DNA of 64,000 nt from contig NZ_BMNK01000022.1 of assembly GCF_014646515.1 (NCBI RefSeq), positions 1-64,000 of the forward strand. Reading direction: 5' to 3'. The notes beneath the pieces are model-generated. The model was not told the DNA's origin. It did not search any database and saw only the letters and a program-made list of their open reading frames with translations. This stretch comes from Nonomuraea glycinis (GTDB lineage Bacteria > Actinomycetota > Actinomycetes > Streptosporangiales > Streptosporangiaceae). Below are positions 34,131 to 43,014 of the stretch, piece by piece; within the stretch, counting starts at the first letter, position 1, and every line of letters starts with the position of its first letter. A program made the position numbers and the translations under genes.

Positions 34131-34212
34131 GGATCTCATGAAACCGTGGGCGGAGGTGGACTTGCCATGGGTCAGAACCGCGTACGCATGTCCATTCGTC
34201 TACGCTGCGGTC

Positions 34213-35199
34213 ATGGACGCCTTCGCCGATCTCCTGCGCGGGGTACGCGCCGACGGCTCTGTCTTCGGGCACACGATCCTGTCGCCGCCGTGGTCGTTAC
34301 GGTTCGTCGACGGCGCGCCGCTGACACTGTGCTCCCTGCTGCGCGGCGAGGGGTGGATCATGGCTGAGGCGCAGGAGCCTCAGCGCATCACGGCCGGTGA
34401 GGTGGTGGTCGTACGCGGGCCACGACCGTTCTCGTTCATGGACGAGCCGGCCACGGACGCGTCGGCGGCCGTCGACTGCGGCGAGCACTGCGCGATCCCG
34501 GCGAACGGCGGCACAGTCCACCATCTCGGCTGGACGTGCGGCGATCCCGGCGGGTCCACGACGCTGATCGTGGGCGCCTATCCGGTGCGCGGCGACGTCG
34601 GCCGGCGGCTGCTCAAGGCGCTGCCACCGGTGCTGACCGTGTCCGAGGACGGCGACACCGCCGCGGTGAGCGAGTACATCGCGGCGGAGGTCGCGGCCGA
34701 CCGGCCGGGACAGCAGGTAGTGCTCGACCGCCTCCTGGACTGGATGCTCGTCTGCACGCTGCGCGCGTGGTTCGACCGGCCGGAGAGCAGCGCGCCGGCG
34801 TGGTACACCGCGCTGAGCGACCCGATCGTGGGCGAGGCGCTGCGCCTCATGCACGACGACCCGGCGCGCCCGTGGACGGTCGCGCAGCTGGCCGCCCGGG
34901 GCGGCGTCTCGCGCTCCGCCTTCGCGCGCCGGTTCACCACGCTGGTAGGTGAGCCCCCGCTGGCCTACCTCACCCAGTGGCGCATGACCATCGCCTCGGA
35001 TCTGCTCACCGAACCGGACACGACCATCGCCGACGTCGCCAAGCGCGTGGGCTTCGCGGACGCGTTCAGTTTCAGCGCGGCGTTCAAGCGAGTCAAAGGC
35101 ATGAGCCCCAGCAAGCACCGAGCCCAGCAGGCGCGACCGGTGGCGTCCACACGCTCGGCCCTCTCCACGCGTGACCGGCGTGATCTGACGCGGTCGTAA
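34213..35199 (+). CDS. AraC-family transcriptional regulator
   Basis: 328 aa from ATG 34213 (MDAFADLLRGVRADGS). An N-terminal cupin-type sensor (about 1-200) with typical SLLRGEGWIMAEAQEPQRI is followed by two helix-turn-helix units: WTVAQLAARGGVSRSAFARRF and IADVAKRVGFADAFSFSAAFKR. It ends with a short basic tail. The family commonly regulates a divergent oxidoreductase gene, here the NmrA-like gene. A longer in-frame start upstream would overlap the NmrA-like start and is not favoured. Confidence 0.88.
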   Translation: MDAFADLLRGVRADGSVFGHTILSPPWSLRFVDGAPLTLCSLLRGEGWIMAEAQEPQRITAGEVVVVRGPRPFSFMDEPATDASAAVDCGEHCAIPANGGTVHHLGWTCGDPGGSTTLIVGAYPVRGDVGRRLLKALPPVLTVSEDGDTAAVSEYIAAEVAADRPGQQVVLDRLLDWMLVCTLRAWFDRPESSAPAWYTALSDPIVGEALRLMHDDPARPWTVAQLAARGGVSRSAFARRFTTLVGEPPLAYLTQWRMTIASDLLTEPDTTIADVAKRVGFADAFSFSAAFKRVKGMSPSKHRAQQARPVASTRSALSTRDRRDLTRS

Positions 35200-35220
35200 G
35201 GAGAACGAACGTCCGCGTCG

Positions 35221-35718
35221 TCAGGCGAGCGGCTTCACCCAGCGGGACCATTCGGGTTGGGGGGCGTAGCCGGCGGCGGACCAGGCCGGGTGGGCGAGGG
35301 TGTTGCCTTGGAGGATCATGGCGTCCGCGCGGAAGGCGCCGAACCGGCTGAAGCGGTCCTCGGCCGCCGCCAGCAGCGCGGTGGCGATGCCCTGGCGGCG
35401 GTGGGCCGGGTGGACGGCGAGGCGGTAGAGGTGGGCACGCCAGCCGTCCCAGCCGGCGATGAGAGTCCCCACCAGCTCGCCTCCAGGCGTGCCCGGTTGA
35501 GCGGTGACCCGCTCACCGAGCTGGGTGGTGGTCGGCTCGCCGAGCCGGCTGGGGAGCTCGGCGAGCAGCAGAGCGCCGGGGTCGTGGTGGAGCAGCGCGG
35601 TCACCTTGGCGGGCGAGTCGCGTCGGTCGGTCCCCTCGGCGGCCTGGAGCCAGAAGTCCAGGACGTGCGCCACGTCGTCCAGGCCGCCGGCACGGATGCT
35701 GATTCCCGGAGCTTTCAT
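35221..35718 (-). CDS. GNAT-family N-acetyltransferase
   Basis: 165-aa GNAT protein. The acetyl-CoA loop LYRLAVHPAHRRQGIATALL lies at about 99-118, the N-terminal strand at 6-12 (SIRAGGLDD), and a C-terminal aromatic strand (AAGYAPQPEW). Substrate unknown. It ends 21 bp after the AraC gene on the opposite strand (convergent). A 38-bp gap separates it from the upstream PEBP gene on the same strand, so both may form an operon. Confidence 0.85.
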   Translation of the reverse strand: MKAPGISIRAGGLDDVAHVLDFWLQAAEGTDRRDSPAKVTALLHHDPGALLLAELPSRLGEPTTTQLGERVTAQPGTPGGELVGTLIAGWDGWRAHLYRLAVHPAHRRQGIATALLAAAEDRFSRFGAFRADAMILQGNTLAHPAWSAAGYAPQPEWSRWVKPLA

Positions 35719-35756
35719 GGCCGCTCAACCTAGCAGGCCCCCGGAATCGGCCCGGC

Positions 35757-36287
35757 TCAGGTGCTGTAGAGGGCGACGATGTGGCCTCGGGCCAGGGTGT
35801 TGGCGGTGATGTTGAAGCCGACCACCGCTGGGCTGGTGTCGCTGTCCACGCCCAGGGAGTCCACCGACAGGGCGTGCACCGTGTAGACGTAGCGGTGCGG
35901 GTCTCCGGGCGGGGGTGCGGCGCCGCCGTAGGCCCTGGTGCCGTAGTCGGTGCGGGCGTGGGTGGCGCCCGGGGGCAGGCCCTTGAAGTCGGGGGCCGTG
36001 CCCGCTCCGGTGGGCAGCTCGGTGACCGTGGCGGGGATGTCGAAGAGCACCCAGTGCCAGAATCCGCTGCCGGTCGGGGCGTCGGGGTCGAAGCAGGTCA
36101 CGGCGTAGCCGCGGGTTCCGGCGGGGGCGCCGGACCAGCGCAGGTGCGGGGACAGGTTCTGGCCCCGCATGCCCCAGTCGTTGAAGACGTGGCGGTCGTT
36201 CAGCCTCGCTCCGTCCGTCAGGTCGTCGCTCTCGACCGTGAGCGCGGGGACTGGCGGCAGGTATTCGTGTGGCAGCGGTGCCGGCAC
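35757..36287 (-). CDS. YbhB/YbcL-type PEBP (Raf-kinase-inhibitor-like) protein
   Basis: 176 aa from the GTG at 36287, which follows a GAGGAGG site at a 5-nt spacing; the longer frame to 36320 lacks one. The PEBP fold is recognised by [42 protein letters not shown] (anion-binding pocket), [17 protein letters not shown] and [11 protein letters not shown]. These small globular proteins bind phosphate-like groups; in bacteria their role is mostly unknown. The gene follows the HelR gene on the minus strand by 78 bp. Confidence 0.88.
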   Translation of the reverse strand: MPAPLPHEYLPPVPALTVESDDLTDGARLNDRHVFNDWGMRGQNLSPHLRWSGAPAGTRGYAVTCFDPDAPTGSGFWHWVLFDIPATVTELPTGAGTAPDFKGLPPGATHARTDYGTRAYGGAAPPPGDPHRYVYTVHALSVDSLGVDSDTSPAVVGFNITANTLARGHIVALYST

Positions 36288-36365
36288 GGCATCCTCCTCG
36301 GTAGATCGTCCTGTCGTCATCCTAGGAGCCGGGGGCCGGCCCGCTCACCACCCGGGCGGGCGTCG

Positions 36366-38351
36366 TCAGGCGGTCAGCTGGGCGGGCAGCGGCTTGCGGT
36401 GCAGGACCGTGAGGGAGGTGACGGCTCGGGTGAGCACCACGTACAGGCGGGCCAGGCCGCGGGGCTCGGCAGCGACGATGTCGGCCGGCTCCACCACGAT
36501 CACGTGGTCGTACTCCAGACCTTTGGCCAGCGTCGCGGGGACGATCAGCAGCCGGTGCTCGTCGGTCGAGTCGGGGCCGAGCACGGCGTGCGGGACGTCG
36601 GCCAGCGAGGCGGAGACTTCGGCGGCCAGGGCGTCCGGCACGATGACGCCGATCGAGCCCTCCCTGGTCAGCGCTTCGGTGACGGCTCGGCCGAGCTCGC
36701 CGTCCGGCCGTACGGACAGGGAGCCCGCGCCGGGGCGCAGCGAGCGGGGGGCGGCGAGGTCGGGGGCGATCGAGGGCAGCAGGCGGGCGGCGTAGTCGAG
36801 CACCTCGCGCGGCACGCGGAAGCCGAGCGTCAGCTCGGTGACCTCGCCGTCCTGGCCGAGGTGCTTGAGCACCGCCTGCCATGAGCTGGTCGACCAGGCG
36901 GTGGTGCCCTGGGCGAGGTCGCCGAGCACGGTGGCCGAGCCGTTGCGGCAGCGGCGGCCGAGGGCGCGCAACTGCATCTCCGACAGGTCCTGCGCCTCGT
37001 CGACGACGAGGTGGCCGATCGAGGGGGTGCGTTCGATGAGGTCGCCGAGCTCGTCCAGGAGCGCGGCGTCGGCGGCCGACCATTTCGCGGACTTCCAACT
37101 CCGGTACGGCTTCCGCCAGAGCAGCGTGTCCTGCTCCTCGGGCGAGAAATCGGACTTGGCGGCCCGGGCGAGGAACTCCGGGTCCGCCAGGAGGCGGTAG
37201 AGGACCTGCTCGGGCGTGAGCTTCGGCCAGATGGCGTCCACCAGCTGCCTGACCGGCTTGGAGCGGGCCACCGCGTCCTGCACCCGGTCGTCGGGCGACT
37301 CCCCGCGCTGCTCCATCCGTACCAGGACCAGGTGCGCGAGGCGCTGGGTCAGGGCCGCACGGCCGGGACCGTAGCGGGTGGTGCCGCGCAGGGAGGCGAC
37401 GATCTCGCGCACCTCGTAGTCGGCCACCCGGTGCCGGTAGGCGCCCTTGCTGAAGACCAGCCCTTCCTCCGGCTTCACGATGTGCAGCCAGAGGGCGCGG
37501 CGCAGCACCTCCGCCATCCGGGCGTCGCCCTTGACGGCCGAGACCATCGGGTCCTCCGGCGTCGCGTGCTCGCCGAGCAGGCCGGCCACGGTCGTCTGGT
37601 CGACCTTGACCTCGCCCAGCGCGGGGAGCACCGAGGAGATGTAGGACAGGAACGCGCGGTTCGGTCCGACGATCATCACGCCTGACCGGGCCAGCCGTTC
37701 GCGGTGGGTGAAGAGGAGGTAGGCGGCCCGGTGCAGGCCGACCGCGGTCTTGCCGGTGCCGGGGGCGCCCTGGACGCACACCGTCTGGGCCAGGGCGGCG
37801 CGGACGATCTCGTCCTGGTCGGGCTGGATGGTGGCGACGATGTCGCGCATCGGGCCGGTGCGCGGGCGTTCGATCTCGTCGGTGAGGATGCGGGACGGGC
37901 CGAGCTCGGCCCCCTGGTTCAGCGGCTCGTCCTCGAACGCGGTCAGCGCGCCGCCGTGGTAGCCGAAGCGCCGGCGCAGCGCCACGCCCATCGGGTCGGC
38001 GGGGCTGGCCTGGTAGAAGGGGCGCGAGACCGGGGCACGCCAGTCGATCACCAGTGGACGGCTGTTGCCGTCGTGCACGTGGCGGCGGCCGACGTAGATG
38101 ACGGACGGCAGGTCGTCGTCCATCGAGCGGTCGAGCCGGCCGAAGAACAGCGGCGTGTCCGGGTGGTCGGCCAGCGCGGCCACCCGCTGGTCGAGCAGCG
38201 ACTGCAGGATCTGCTGCGAGACCCAGTCGCCGGCCGCGTCCGACGACAGCGACTGCGCGTGCGCGCGCATGGCCTGCAGCGCGGCCCGGGACTCGGCGAG
38301 ATGGGTCTGTTCGGCGGCCAGCACGTCGGGGGCCAGTTGGTGTGCGGGCAT
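36366..38351 (-). CDS. helR: HelR-type UvrD/HelD-like RNA polymerase-displacing helicase
   Basis: Superfamily 1 ATPase of 661 aa. Walker A VQGAPGTGKTAVGLHRAAYLL is around residues 198-218, Walker B LVVDEAQDLSEMQLRAL around 455-470, and the later motifs TLGFRVP, LIVPATLAKGLEYDHVIVVEP and LYVVLTRAVTSL. An antiparallel coiled-coil N-terminus (EQTHLAESRAALQAMRAHA) and the RPLVIDWRAPVSRPFYQA block are typical of HelD/HelR. HelR proteins pull rifamycin-stalled RNA polymerase off DNA and give intrinsic rifamycin tolerance in some actinobacteria. ATG 38351 is chosen because GGGAGG lies 8 nt upstream. A rifamycin-associated-element-like sequence lies 54 bp upstream. Confidence 0.85.
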   Translation of the reverse strand: MPAHQLAPDVLAAEQTHLAESRAALQAMRAHAQSLSSDAAGDWVSQQILQSLLDQRVAALADHPDTPLFFGRLDRSMDDDLPSVIYVGRRHVHDGNSRPLVIDWRAPVSRPFYQASPADPMGVALRRRFGYHGGALTAFEDEPLNQGAELGPSRILTDEIERPRTGPMRDIVATIQPDQDEIVRAALAQTVCVQGAPGTGKTAVGLHRAAYLLFTHRERLARSGVMIVGPNRAFLSYISSVLPALGEVKVDQTTVAGLLGEHATPEDPMVSAVKGDARMAEVLRRALWLHIVKPEEGLVFSKGAYRHRVADYEVREIVASLRGTTRYGPGRAALTQRLAHLVLVRMEQRGESPDDRVQDAVARSKPVRQLVDAIWPKLTPEQVLYRLLADPEFLARAAKSDFSPEEQDTLLWRKPYRSWKSAKWSAADAALLDELGDLIERTPSIGHLVVDEAQDLSEMQLRALGRRCRNGSATVLGDLAQGTTAWSTSSWQAVLKHLGQDGEVTELTLGFRVPREVLDYAARLLPSIAPDLAAPRSLRPGAGSLSVRPDGELGRAVTEALTREGSIGVIVPDALAAEVSASLADVPHAVLGPDSTDEHRLLIVPATLAKGLEYDHVIVVEPADIVAAEPRGLARLYVVLTRAVTSLTVLHRKPLPAQLTA

Positions 38352-38404
38352 GCGAAAGTGCCTCCCGGAGGTGGTGGTCAAGGTAGCGAATCAACCAGCT
38401 TAGT

Positions 38405-38420
38405 GGGCTTGCCGACGGCC
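38405..38420 (-). promoter_or_regulatory. Candidate degenerate rifamycin-associated element
   Basis: GGGCTTGCCGACGGCC resembles the 19-bp palindromic RAE consensus (GGGGCTTGCGGCAAGGCCC, from memory): about 14 of 19 positions match with one gap. It lies in the correct place, upstream of helR in a divergent promoter region. The similarity is limited. Confidence 0.35.
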
Positions 38421-38458
38421 TTCCAAAGCATTTAACCGGGCGCACAGAAGGGTAGGAA

Positions 38459-38788
38459 ATGGGCGTGTCGCGGCTCGGTATCTCCCCGATCATCCCCACT
38501 GTCGCGAGTTTCCTGCTGGCGGCGCTCTGGAGTATGTCGGTGTTCGCGGGCTGGGGGCTGGAGGCGTTCTGCGGCGAGTCGCCGCCCGTCTGCTCGCGGC
38601 GGCTCGCCACCGTTTCCACCGTGTCGGGGCTGTTCGCGGCCGTCGCCGCGAGTTTCACCCTGGCGGCCTGGCTGATCCCGGCCGCTCGGTACGACCAGCG
38701 CCTTTTCGGCCGGCTCATGGGGACGGGCGTCGTGGCGTGGATCGCCGCCGAAGGGGTGCTGTTCCTCGGCGGCATGCTCGCGAAGTGA
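38459..38788 (+). CDS. Small three-helix membrane protein, unknown function
   Basis: 109 aa, starting at ATG 38459. Three hydrophobic segments (about 9-32, 52-78, 86-107) and no signal peptidase site; two extracellular cysteines (AFCGESPPVCSRR) may form a disulfide. High GC at third positions supports coding. Divergent from helR, and its 3' end faces the XPB gene. No family recognised. Confidence 0.6.
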   Translation: MGVSRLGISPIIPTVASFLLAALWSMSVFAGWGLEAFCGESPPVCSRRLATVSTVSGLFAAVAASFTLAAWLIPAARYDQRLFGRLMGTGVVAWIAAEGVLFLGGMLAK

Positions 38789-38827
38789 TCGACACGGCCA
38801 CGTAACGAACGCCGGAAATACCGAAAA

Positions 38828-38890
38828 ATCCGGGCATACCAGGTGGGAATGCCGGATCATCAGGGTATGTCGCTGCCGGATCTGGCAGCG
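38828..38890. other. Structured spacer between convergent genes
   Basis: CGCTGCC (38871-38877) / GGCAGCG (38884-38890) is a perfect 7-bp hairpin. Just upstream, CATACC (38835-38840) can pair with GGTATG (38864-38869), and ATCCGGGCAT (38828-38837) with ATGCCGGAT (38850-38858). The two pairings are mutually exclusive. Probably the terminator region of the small membrane-protein gene. Confidence 0.35.
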
Positions 38891-38966
38891 TCGTGGAGAG
38901 GACGCAGTGAGGGGGGTGGTTCGATTGTCGACGGCCCGCGGAGTCTCGTGGACATAGGGCGTTAGC

Positions 38967-38996
38967 GCCTGGCCGCTCCTTGACGAGCGGCCGGGC
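38967..38996. terminator. Hairpin at end of XPB gene
   Basis: GCCTGGCCGCTC (38967-38978) pairs with GAGCGGCCGGGC (38985-38996), 12 pairs with one G-T, loop CTTGAC. It lies immediately beyond the XPB stop codon and can end the convergent transcripts. Confidence 0.65.
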
Positions 38997-38997
38997 G

Positions 38998-40650
38998 TCA
39001 CACCTCGTCGTGTACGTCGTCCGCGTCGATGATCTGGTAGGCGTAGCCCTGCTCGGCCAGGAACCGCTGGCGGTGCGCCGCGAACTCCTGGTCGACCGTG
39101 TCCCTGCTCACCACCGTGTAGAAGCGCGCCCCGCCGCCGTCGGCCTTGGGCCGCAGCACCCGGCCGAGCCGCTGCGCCTCCTCCTGGCGGGAGCCGAACG
39201 TCCCCGACACCTGGATGGCGACGGCCGCCTCGGGCAGGTCGATGGAGAAGTTAGCCACCTTCGACACCACCAGCACCTGGATCTCCTTGTCGCGGAAGGC
39301 CTGGTAGAGGCGCTCCCGCTCCTTGATCCTGGTCTCGCCCTTGATGACCGGCGCGTTCAGCTGCTCGCCCAGCTCGTCGAGCTGGTCGATGTACTGGCCG
39401 ATGACCAGCACCTGCTCGCCCAGGTGGCGGCGGACCAGCGCCTTGGTCACCTGCGTCTTGGACGGCGTGGAGGCGCAGAAGCGGTAGCGCTCCTCCGCCT
39501 CGGCCATCGCGTACGCCAGCCGCTCCTCGTCGGTCAGCGTGACGCGGACCTCGACACAGTCGGCCGGGGCGATCCAGCCCTGGTGCTCCATCTCCTTCCA
39601 GGGCGCGTCGTAACGCTTGGGACCGATCAGGGAGAACACGTCACCCTCGCGGCCGTCCTCGCGCACCAGCGTCGCCGTCAGCCCGACCCGCCTGCGGGCC
39701 TGCAGGTCGGCGGTCATCCGGAAGATCGGCGCGGGCAGCAGGTGCACCTCGTCGTAGACGATCAGACCCCAGTCGCGCGCGTCGAAGAGCTCCAGGTGGC
39801 TGTAGACGCCCTTACGCCTGGTGGTCATCACCTGGTAGGTGGCGATGGTGACCGGGCGGATCTCCTTCTTGGAGCCGGAGTATTCGCCGATCTCGTCCTC
39901 GGTCAGCGAGGTGCGCTTGAGCAACTCCTGCCGCCACTGGTGGGCCGAGACCGTGTTGGTGACCATGATGAGCGTGGTCGCCTGGGCGTGCGCCATCGCG
40001 GCCGCGCCGACGATCGTCTTGCCGGCGCCGCACGGCAGCACCACCACGCCAGAGCCGCCGTCCCAGAACGCGTCGGCCGCCGCCTGCTGGTAGGGGCGCA
40101 GCGTCCAGCCGTCCTGCATCAGGTCGATCTTGTGATGCTCGCCGTCGACGTATCCGGCCAGGTCCTCGGCGGGCCAGCCGAGCTTGAGCAGCGCCTGCTT
40201 GACGTTGCCCCGGTCGCTCGGATGCACGGCGACCGAGTCGGGGCCCAGGCGCTCGCCCAGCATCGGCTGGATCTTCTTCGAGCGCAGCACCTCTTCGAGC
40301 ACGGCCCGGTCGGTGGAGGTCAGCATCAGGCCGTGGACCGGGTCCTTCTCCAGCTTGAGCCGGCCGTAGCGGGCCATGGTCTCGGCGATGTCGACGAGCA
40401 GCGCGTGCGGCACCGGGTAGCGGCTGTGACCGATCAGCGCGTCGATGACCTGCTCGGCGTCGTGCCCGGCGGCACGCGCGTTCCACAGCGCCAGCGGCGT
40501 GACGCGGTAGGTGTGCACGTGCTCGGGCGCGCGCTCGAGCTCGGCGAACGGCGCGATCGCCTTACGACACTCGGCGGCCTTGTCGTGATCGACCTCGAGC
40601 AGCAGCGTCTTGTCCGATTGGACGATGAGCGGGCCGTCGTTCACAGACAT
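38998..40650 (-). CDS. XPB-type DNA helicase (3'-5', superfamily 2)
   Basis: 550-aa homologue of archaeal/eukaryotic XPB. N-terminal damage-recognition region (about 1-165), then Walker A VLPCGAGKT, the DEVH box YDEVHLLPA, the RED motif VREDGREGD, motif III GLTAT, motif V VVSKVANFSIDLPEA and motif VI QRLGRVLRP. In eukaryotes XPB opens DNA in TFIIH; the actinobacterial enzyme has unwinding/annealing activity and is thought to act in DNA repair. ATG 40650. A hairpin follows the stop. A helicase-associated protein with a WYL domain is encoded 3 kb away. Confidence 0.95.
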   Translation of the reverse strand: MSVNDGPLIVQSDKTLLLEVDHDKAAECRKAIAPFAELERAPEHVHTYRVTPLALWNARAAGHDAEQVIDALIGHSRYPVPHALLVDIAETMARYGRLKLEKDPVHGLMLTSTDRAVLEEVLRSKKIQPMLGERLGPDSVAVHPSDRGNVKQALLKLGWPAEDLAGYVDGEHHKIDLMQDGWTLRPYQQAAADAFWDGGSGVVVLPCGAGKTIVGAAAMAHAQATTLIMVTNTVSAHQWRQELLKRTSLTEDEIGEYSGSKKEIRPVTIATYQVMTTRRKGVYSHLELFDARDWGLIVYDEVHLLPAPIFRMTADLQARRRVGLTATLVREDGREGDVFSLIGPKRYDAPWKEMEHQGWIAPADCVEVRVTLTDEERLAYAMAEAEERYRFCASTPSKTQVTKALVRRHLGEQVLVIGQYIDQLDELGEQLNAPVIKGETRIKERERLYQAFRDKEIQVLVVSKVANFSIDLPEAAVAIQVSGTFGSRQEEAQRLGRVLRPKADGGGARFYTVVSRDTVDQEFAAHRQRFLAEQGYAYQIIDADDVHDEV

Positions 40651-40721
40651 CCCTTCTACGGTTGACGCCTATCCAACACGCGCGGCGGCCGAATCAGTCC
40701 CGAACCCGGGAAACCGCCCGG

Positions 40722-41072
40722 CTAGTCGTCGAGATAGCCGTTGACGCCGAGGAAGAGGAAGGTGGCGATGGTCAGCAGGAAACCCAGCCCGAGCAGGACC
40801 CAGCTCCAGATCACCATGGTGCGGGCGGTGTCGGGATCGGTGGACGTCCGCAGGGACAGCCCCGCGAGGATCGCGCCGGGGATGGCGAGCAGGTTGCAGC
40901 AGCTGACGATGGTGACGAGGTTGACCACGAGCGAGACGATCGCGTTGGCGTTCGGCCCGCTGTGGCGTGGTGGCGGGGGATAGCCGTAGCCGTACTGCGG
41001 AGGGGGCTGCTGGCCGTACGGCGCACCGTAGGGCTGGTAAGGGTATTCGCCGGGGGGCTCTTCGTGGCTCAT
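40722..41072 (-). CDS. DUF4190-type membrane protein
   Basis: 116 aa from ATG 41072, which follows a perfect AAGGAGGTGAC site. A disordered, Pro/Tyr/Gln-rich cytosolic N-terminus (about 1-38) is followed by two hydrophobic segments (ANAIVSLVVNLVTIVSCCNLLAIPGAILAGLSL and WSWVLLGLGFLLTIATFLFL, quoted in part for position only: about 42-73 and 88-108). This is the layout of the DUF4190 family, whose function is unknown. Isolated between XPB and the acyl-CoA synthetase genes. Confidence 0.75.
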   Translation of the reverse strand: MSHEEPPGEYPYQPYGAPYGQQPPPQYGYGYPPPPRHSGPNANAIVSLVVNLVTIVSCCNLLAIPGAILAGLSLRTSTDPDTARTMVIWSWVLLGLGFLLTIATFLFLGVNGYLDD

Positions 41073-41134
41073 GTCACCTCCTTGTGAGGTCAACATTTAT
41101 CACGGATCAGCCACACGCCTGACCCGGTCATGCC

Positions 41135-42625
41135 TCACCGCACTGGATCGTGGAGCCGGGCGCGCAGGGCCTTGCGGTCGAGCTTGAGCGCGCTCGTGAC
41201 CGGGATCGAGTCGACGAACGTCACCTCGCGCGGATACTTCACCCGGCCGGCCCGGTCCCTGGCCCAGGCCATCAGCTCCTCGGCGGTGACCGTGCCGCCG
41301 GCCCTGAGCTGGACGAAGGCCACGACCTCCTCGCCCAGGCGCGGATCGGGGCGGCCCACCACGCACGACATCACCACGTCCGGGTGCTCGTTCAGCGCGT
41401 CCTCCACATCGCGCGGGAACACGTTGAACCCGCCCCGGATGATCAGATCCTTCTTCCTGTCCACGACGTGGAGGTAGCCGTCGTCGTCCAGGCAGCCGAT
41501 GTCGCCGGTGCGCAGCTCGCCGTCCTCCAGCGCGGTGCCGCCGGGGTCGGGGGCGTGCTCGCCCCAGTAGCCGAGCATCAGCGCCGTGCCGGAGACGCAG
41601 ATCTCGCCCACGTCGCCGGTCTCCATGACCTCGCCCCACGGGTCGCGGATGGTGATCGTGTAGCCGGGGAGCGGCAGGCCCACGCTGCCGGGCTTGCGCC
41701 TGCCCGGCGGGTTGAACGTGGTCACCGCGCTGGTCTCAGTCAGGCCGTAGCCCTCCAGGATCTGCACGCCCGGCATCCGCCGTTCGAACTCCACCAGCAC
41801 GTCCCGGCCGAGCGGGGCCGCGCCGCAGGTGAGGAAGGCCAGGTCGGGCAGCGGGTGCGACTCCAGCGGCTCGGCCAGCAGCATCTGCAGCATGGACGGG
41901 ACCACGGCGCCGTAGCGCACGCGCTGCTCGGCCGCGAGGCGGAGGAACGCCGCGGGGTCGAACCAGCGCATCAGCACGGCCTGCGGCGGCTCGGTGGCGT
42001 GCATGCCGGCGACCGTGACGATCAGCCCGTAGGCATGGGAGAGAGGCACCGGCACGATCGCACGATTGATCCCCTCCTGGTGGGATATTTCGTAGGATGC
42101 CTTGGCCACCTGCCAGAGGCCCGCGTGGCTGAGCATGACGCCCTTGGCCCTGCCGGTCGTGCCGCCCGTGTACATCAGCGCGGCCAGGTCGCCCGGGTCC
42201 CTCGGCACCGGACCGTGCTCGTCGGCCCGTTCGAGCTCGGCCGTGTCGACGTACACCGGCACGTCCACCCCGGTCGCCTCCACCGTGGCCACCAGCTCCG
42301 GCGAGGTGACGACGGCCACCGCGCCGCTGTCGAGCAGGATGTGCCGCAGCTCCTCGGCGCTGACCAGGAACACCACCGGCGTCACCACCGCGCCCGCCGC
42401 CCACAGCGCCTGATAGATGACCTGCACCTCGGGCGAGGTGGCCATCATCAGCACGACCCGGTCACCCGGCCGGATCCCGGCCTCGACAAATCCGCCACAG
42501 GCCCGGCGGGCCCGCACGGCCAGCGTGTGGCTGCGGTGCCAGACCCCCTCGTAGAACACCGAGTCGAAGTCCTCGAACCTGGTCCACGATTCCTCGGCCA
42601 GCCGGCCCAGTGTCTGCTCGGTCAC
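41135..42625 (-). CDS. AMP-binding acyl-CoA synthetase / ligase
   Basis: ANL-superfamily adenylating enzyme of 496 aa. The P-loop-like motif YTGGTTGRAKGV (about residues 150-161) is followed by A5 GYGLTETSA, A7 YLHVVDRKKDLIIRGGFNVFP (hinge and A8 region), and the catalytic lysine in SALKLDRKALR near the C-terminus. It would activate a carboxylic acid as AMP ester and transfer it to CoA; the substrate is not readable, though similarity is to long/medium-chain fatty acid CoA ligases. It is monocistronic; the region upstream is AT-rich. Confidence 0.9.
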   Translation of the reverse strand: MTEQTLGRLAEESWTRFEDFDSVFYEGVWHRSHTLAVRARRACGGFVEAGIRPGDRVVLMMATSPEVQVIYQALWAAGAVVTPVVFLVSAEELRHILLDSGAVAVVTSPELVATVEATGVDVPVYVDTAELERADEHGPVPRDPGDLAALMYTGGTTGRAKGVMLSHAGLWQVAKASYEISHQEGINRAIVPVPLSHAYGLIVTVAGMHATEPPQAVLMRWFDPAAFLRLAAEQRVRYGAVVPSMLQMLLAEPLESHPLPDLAFLTCGAAPLGRDVLVEFERRMPGVQILEGYGLTETSAVTTFNPPGRRKPGSVGLPLPGYTITIRDPWGEVMETGDVGEICVSGTALMLGYWGEHAPDPGGTALEDGELRTGDIGCLDDDGYLHVVDRKKDLIIRGGFNVFPRDVEDALNEHPDVVMSCVVGRPDPRLGEEVVAFVQLRAGGTVTAEELMAWARDRAGRVKYPREVTFVDSIPVTSALKLDRKALRARLHDPVR

Positions 42626-42846
42626 ATGCCCTAACTTGATGCGGTTCGCTGGGCGGAGTCAAGCTCCGGCGGCGCGCAAGTCGCAGAGCCTGACTAGTCA
42701 TTGTGGAGGGTGCGCCACTTCCCGTTATTTAGGCATAAATCCGCCCTGCGGTGATTCCTGTTTCTCGTACGGGCCGATCCAGTATTGAGGTGATGGGAAA
42801 CCTGGGCCAGGCAGGACACGTACCAGCAAATGGAGGAAAGATCATC
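42626..42846. other. AT-rich intergenic region
   Basis: This stretch is markedly less GC-rich than the rest of the window. It holds the promoter of the minus-strand acyl-CoA synthetase and, on the plus strand, a GGAGGAAAG ribosome binding site (42832-42840) serving a small ORF. No hairpin of note was seen. Confidence 0.5.
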
Positions 42847-43014
42847 ATGACTCCCTGCATCCCGAAATATCGGCATACTGTGAGGTCGGAGCAGCCGGGA
42901 AGCAATAGCCAAGAATCTTTACCAATAATGAAAGAGCCCGTTGGCCCACGATTACGGGTGAAAACAATCTTCAGGCCGTCGACTTGCGGTGCGCCCTGTG
43001 AACCTCGCGACTGA
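42847..43014 (+). CDS. Possible small protein (55 aa), AT-rich
   Basis: ATG 42847 follows GGAGGAAAG with ideal spacing; the frame runs to TGA 43012-43014. The product starts MTPCIPKYRHTVRSEQP and ends STCGAPCEPRD, with three cysteines. Codon use is unlike the rest of the window (many A/T third positions), and the 3' end overlaps the start of the next gene by 26 bp. Either a recently acquired small gene, a translation-coupling leader peptide, or a chance frame. No family recognised. Confidence 0.35.
   Translation: MTPCIPKYRHTVRSEQPGSNSQESLPIMKEPVGPRLRVKTIFRPSTCGAPCEPRD

Noticed and set aside
36322-38775. 817-codon minus-strand frame overlapping helR
   Set aside because: Out of frame with the helicase motifs; Arg/Pro/Gly-rich translation with no family features. 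The helR frame carries all motifs.
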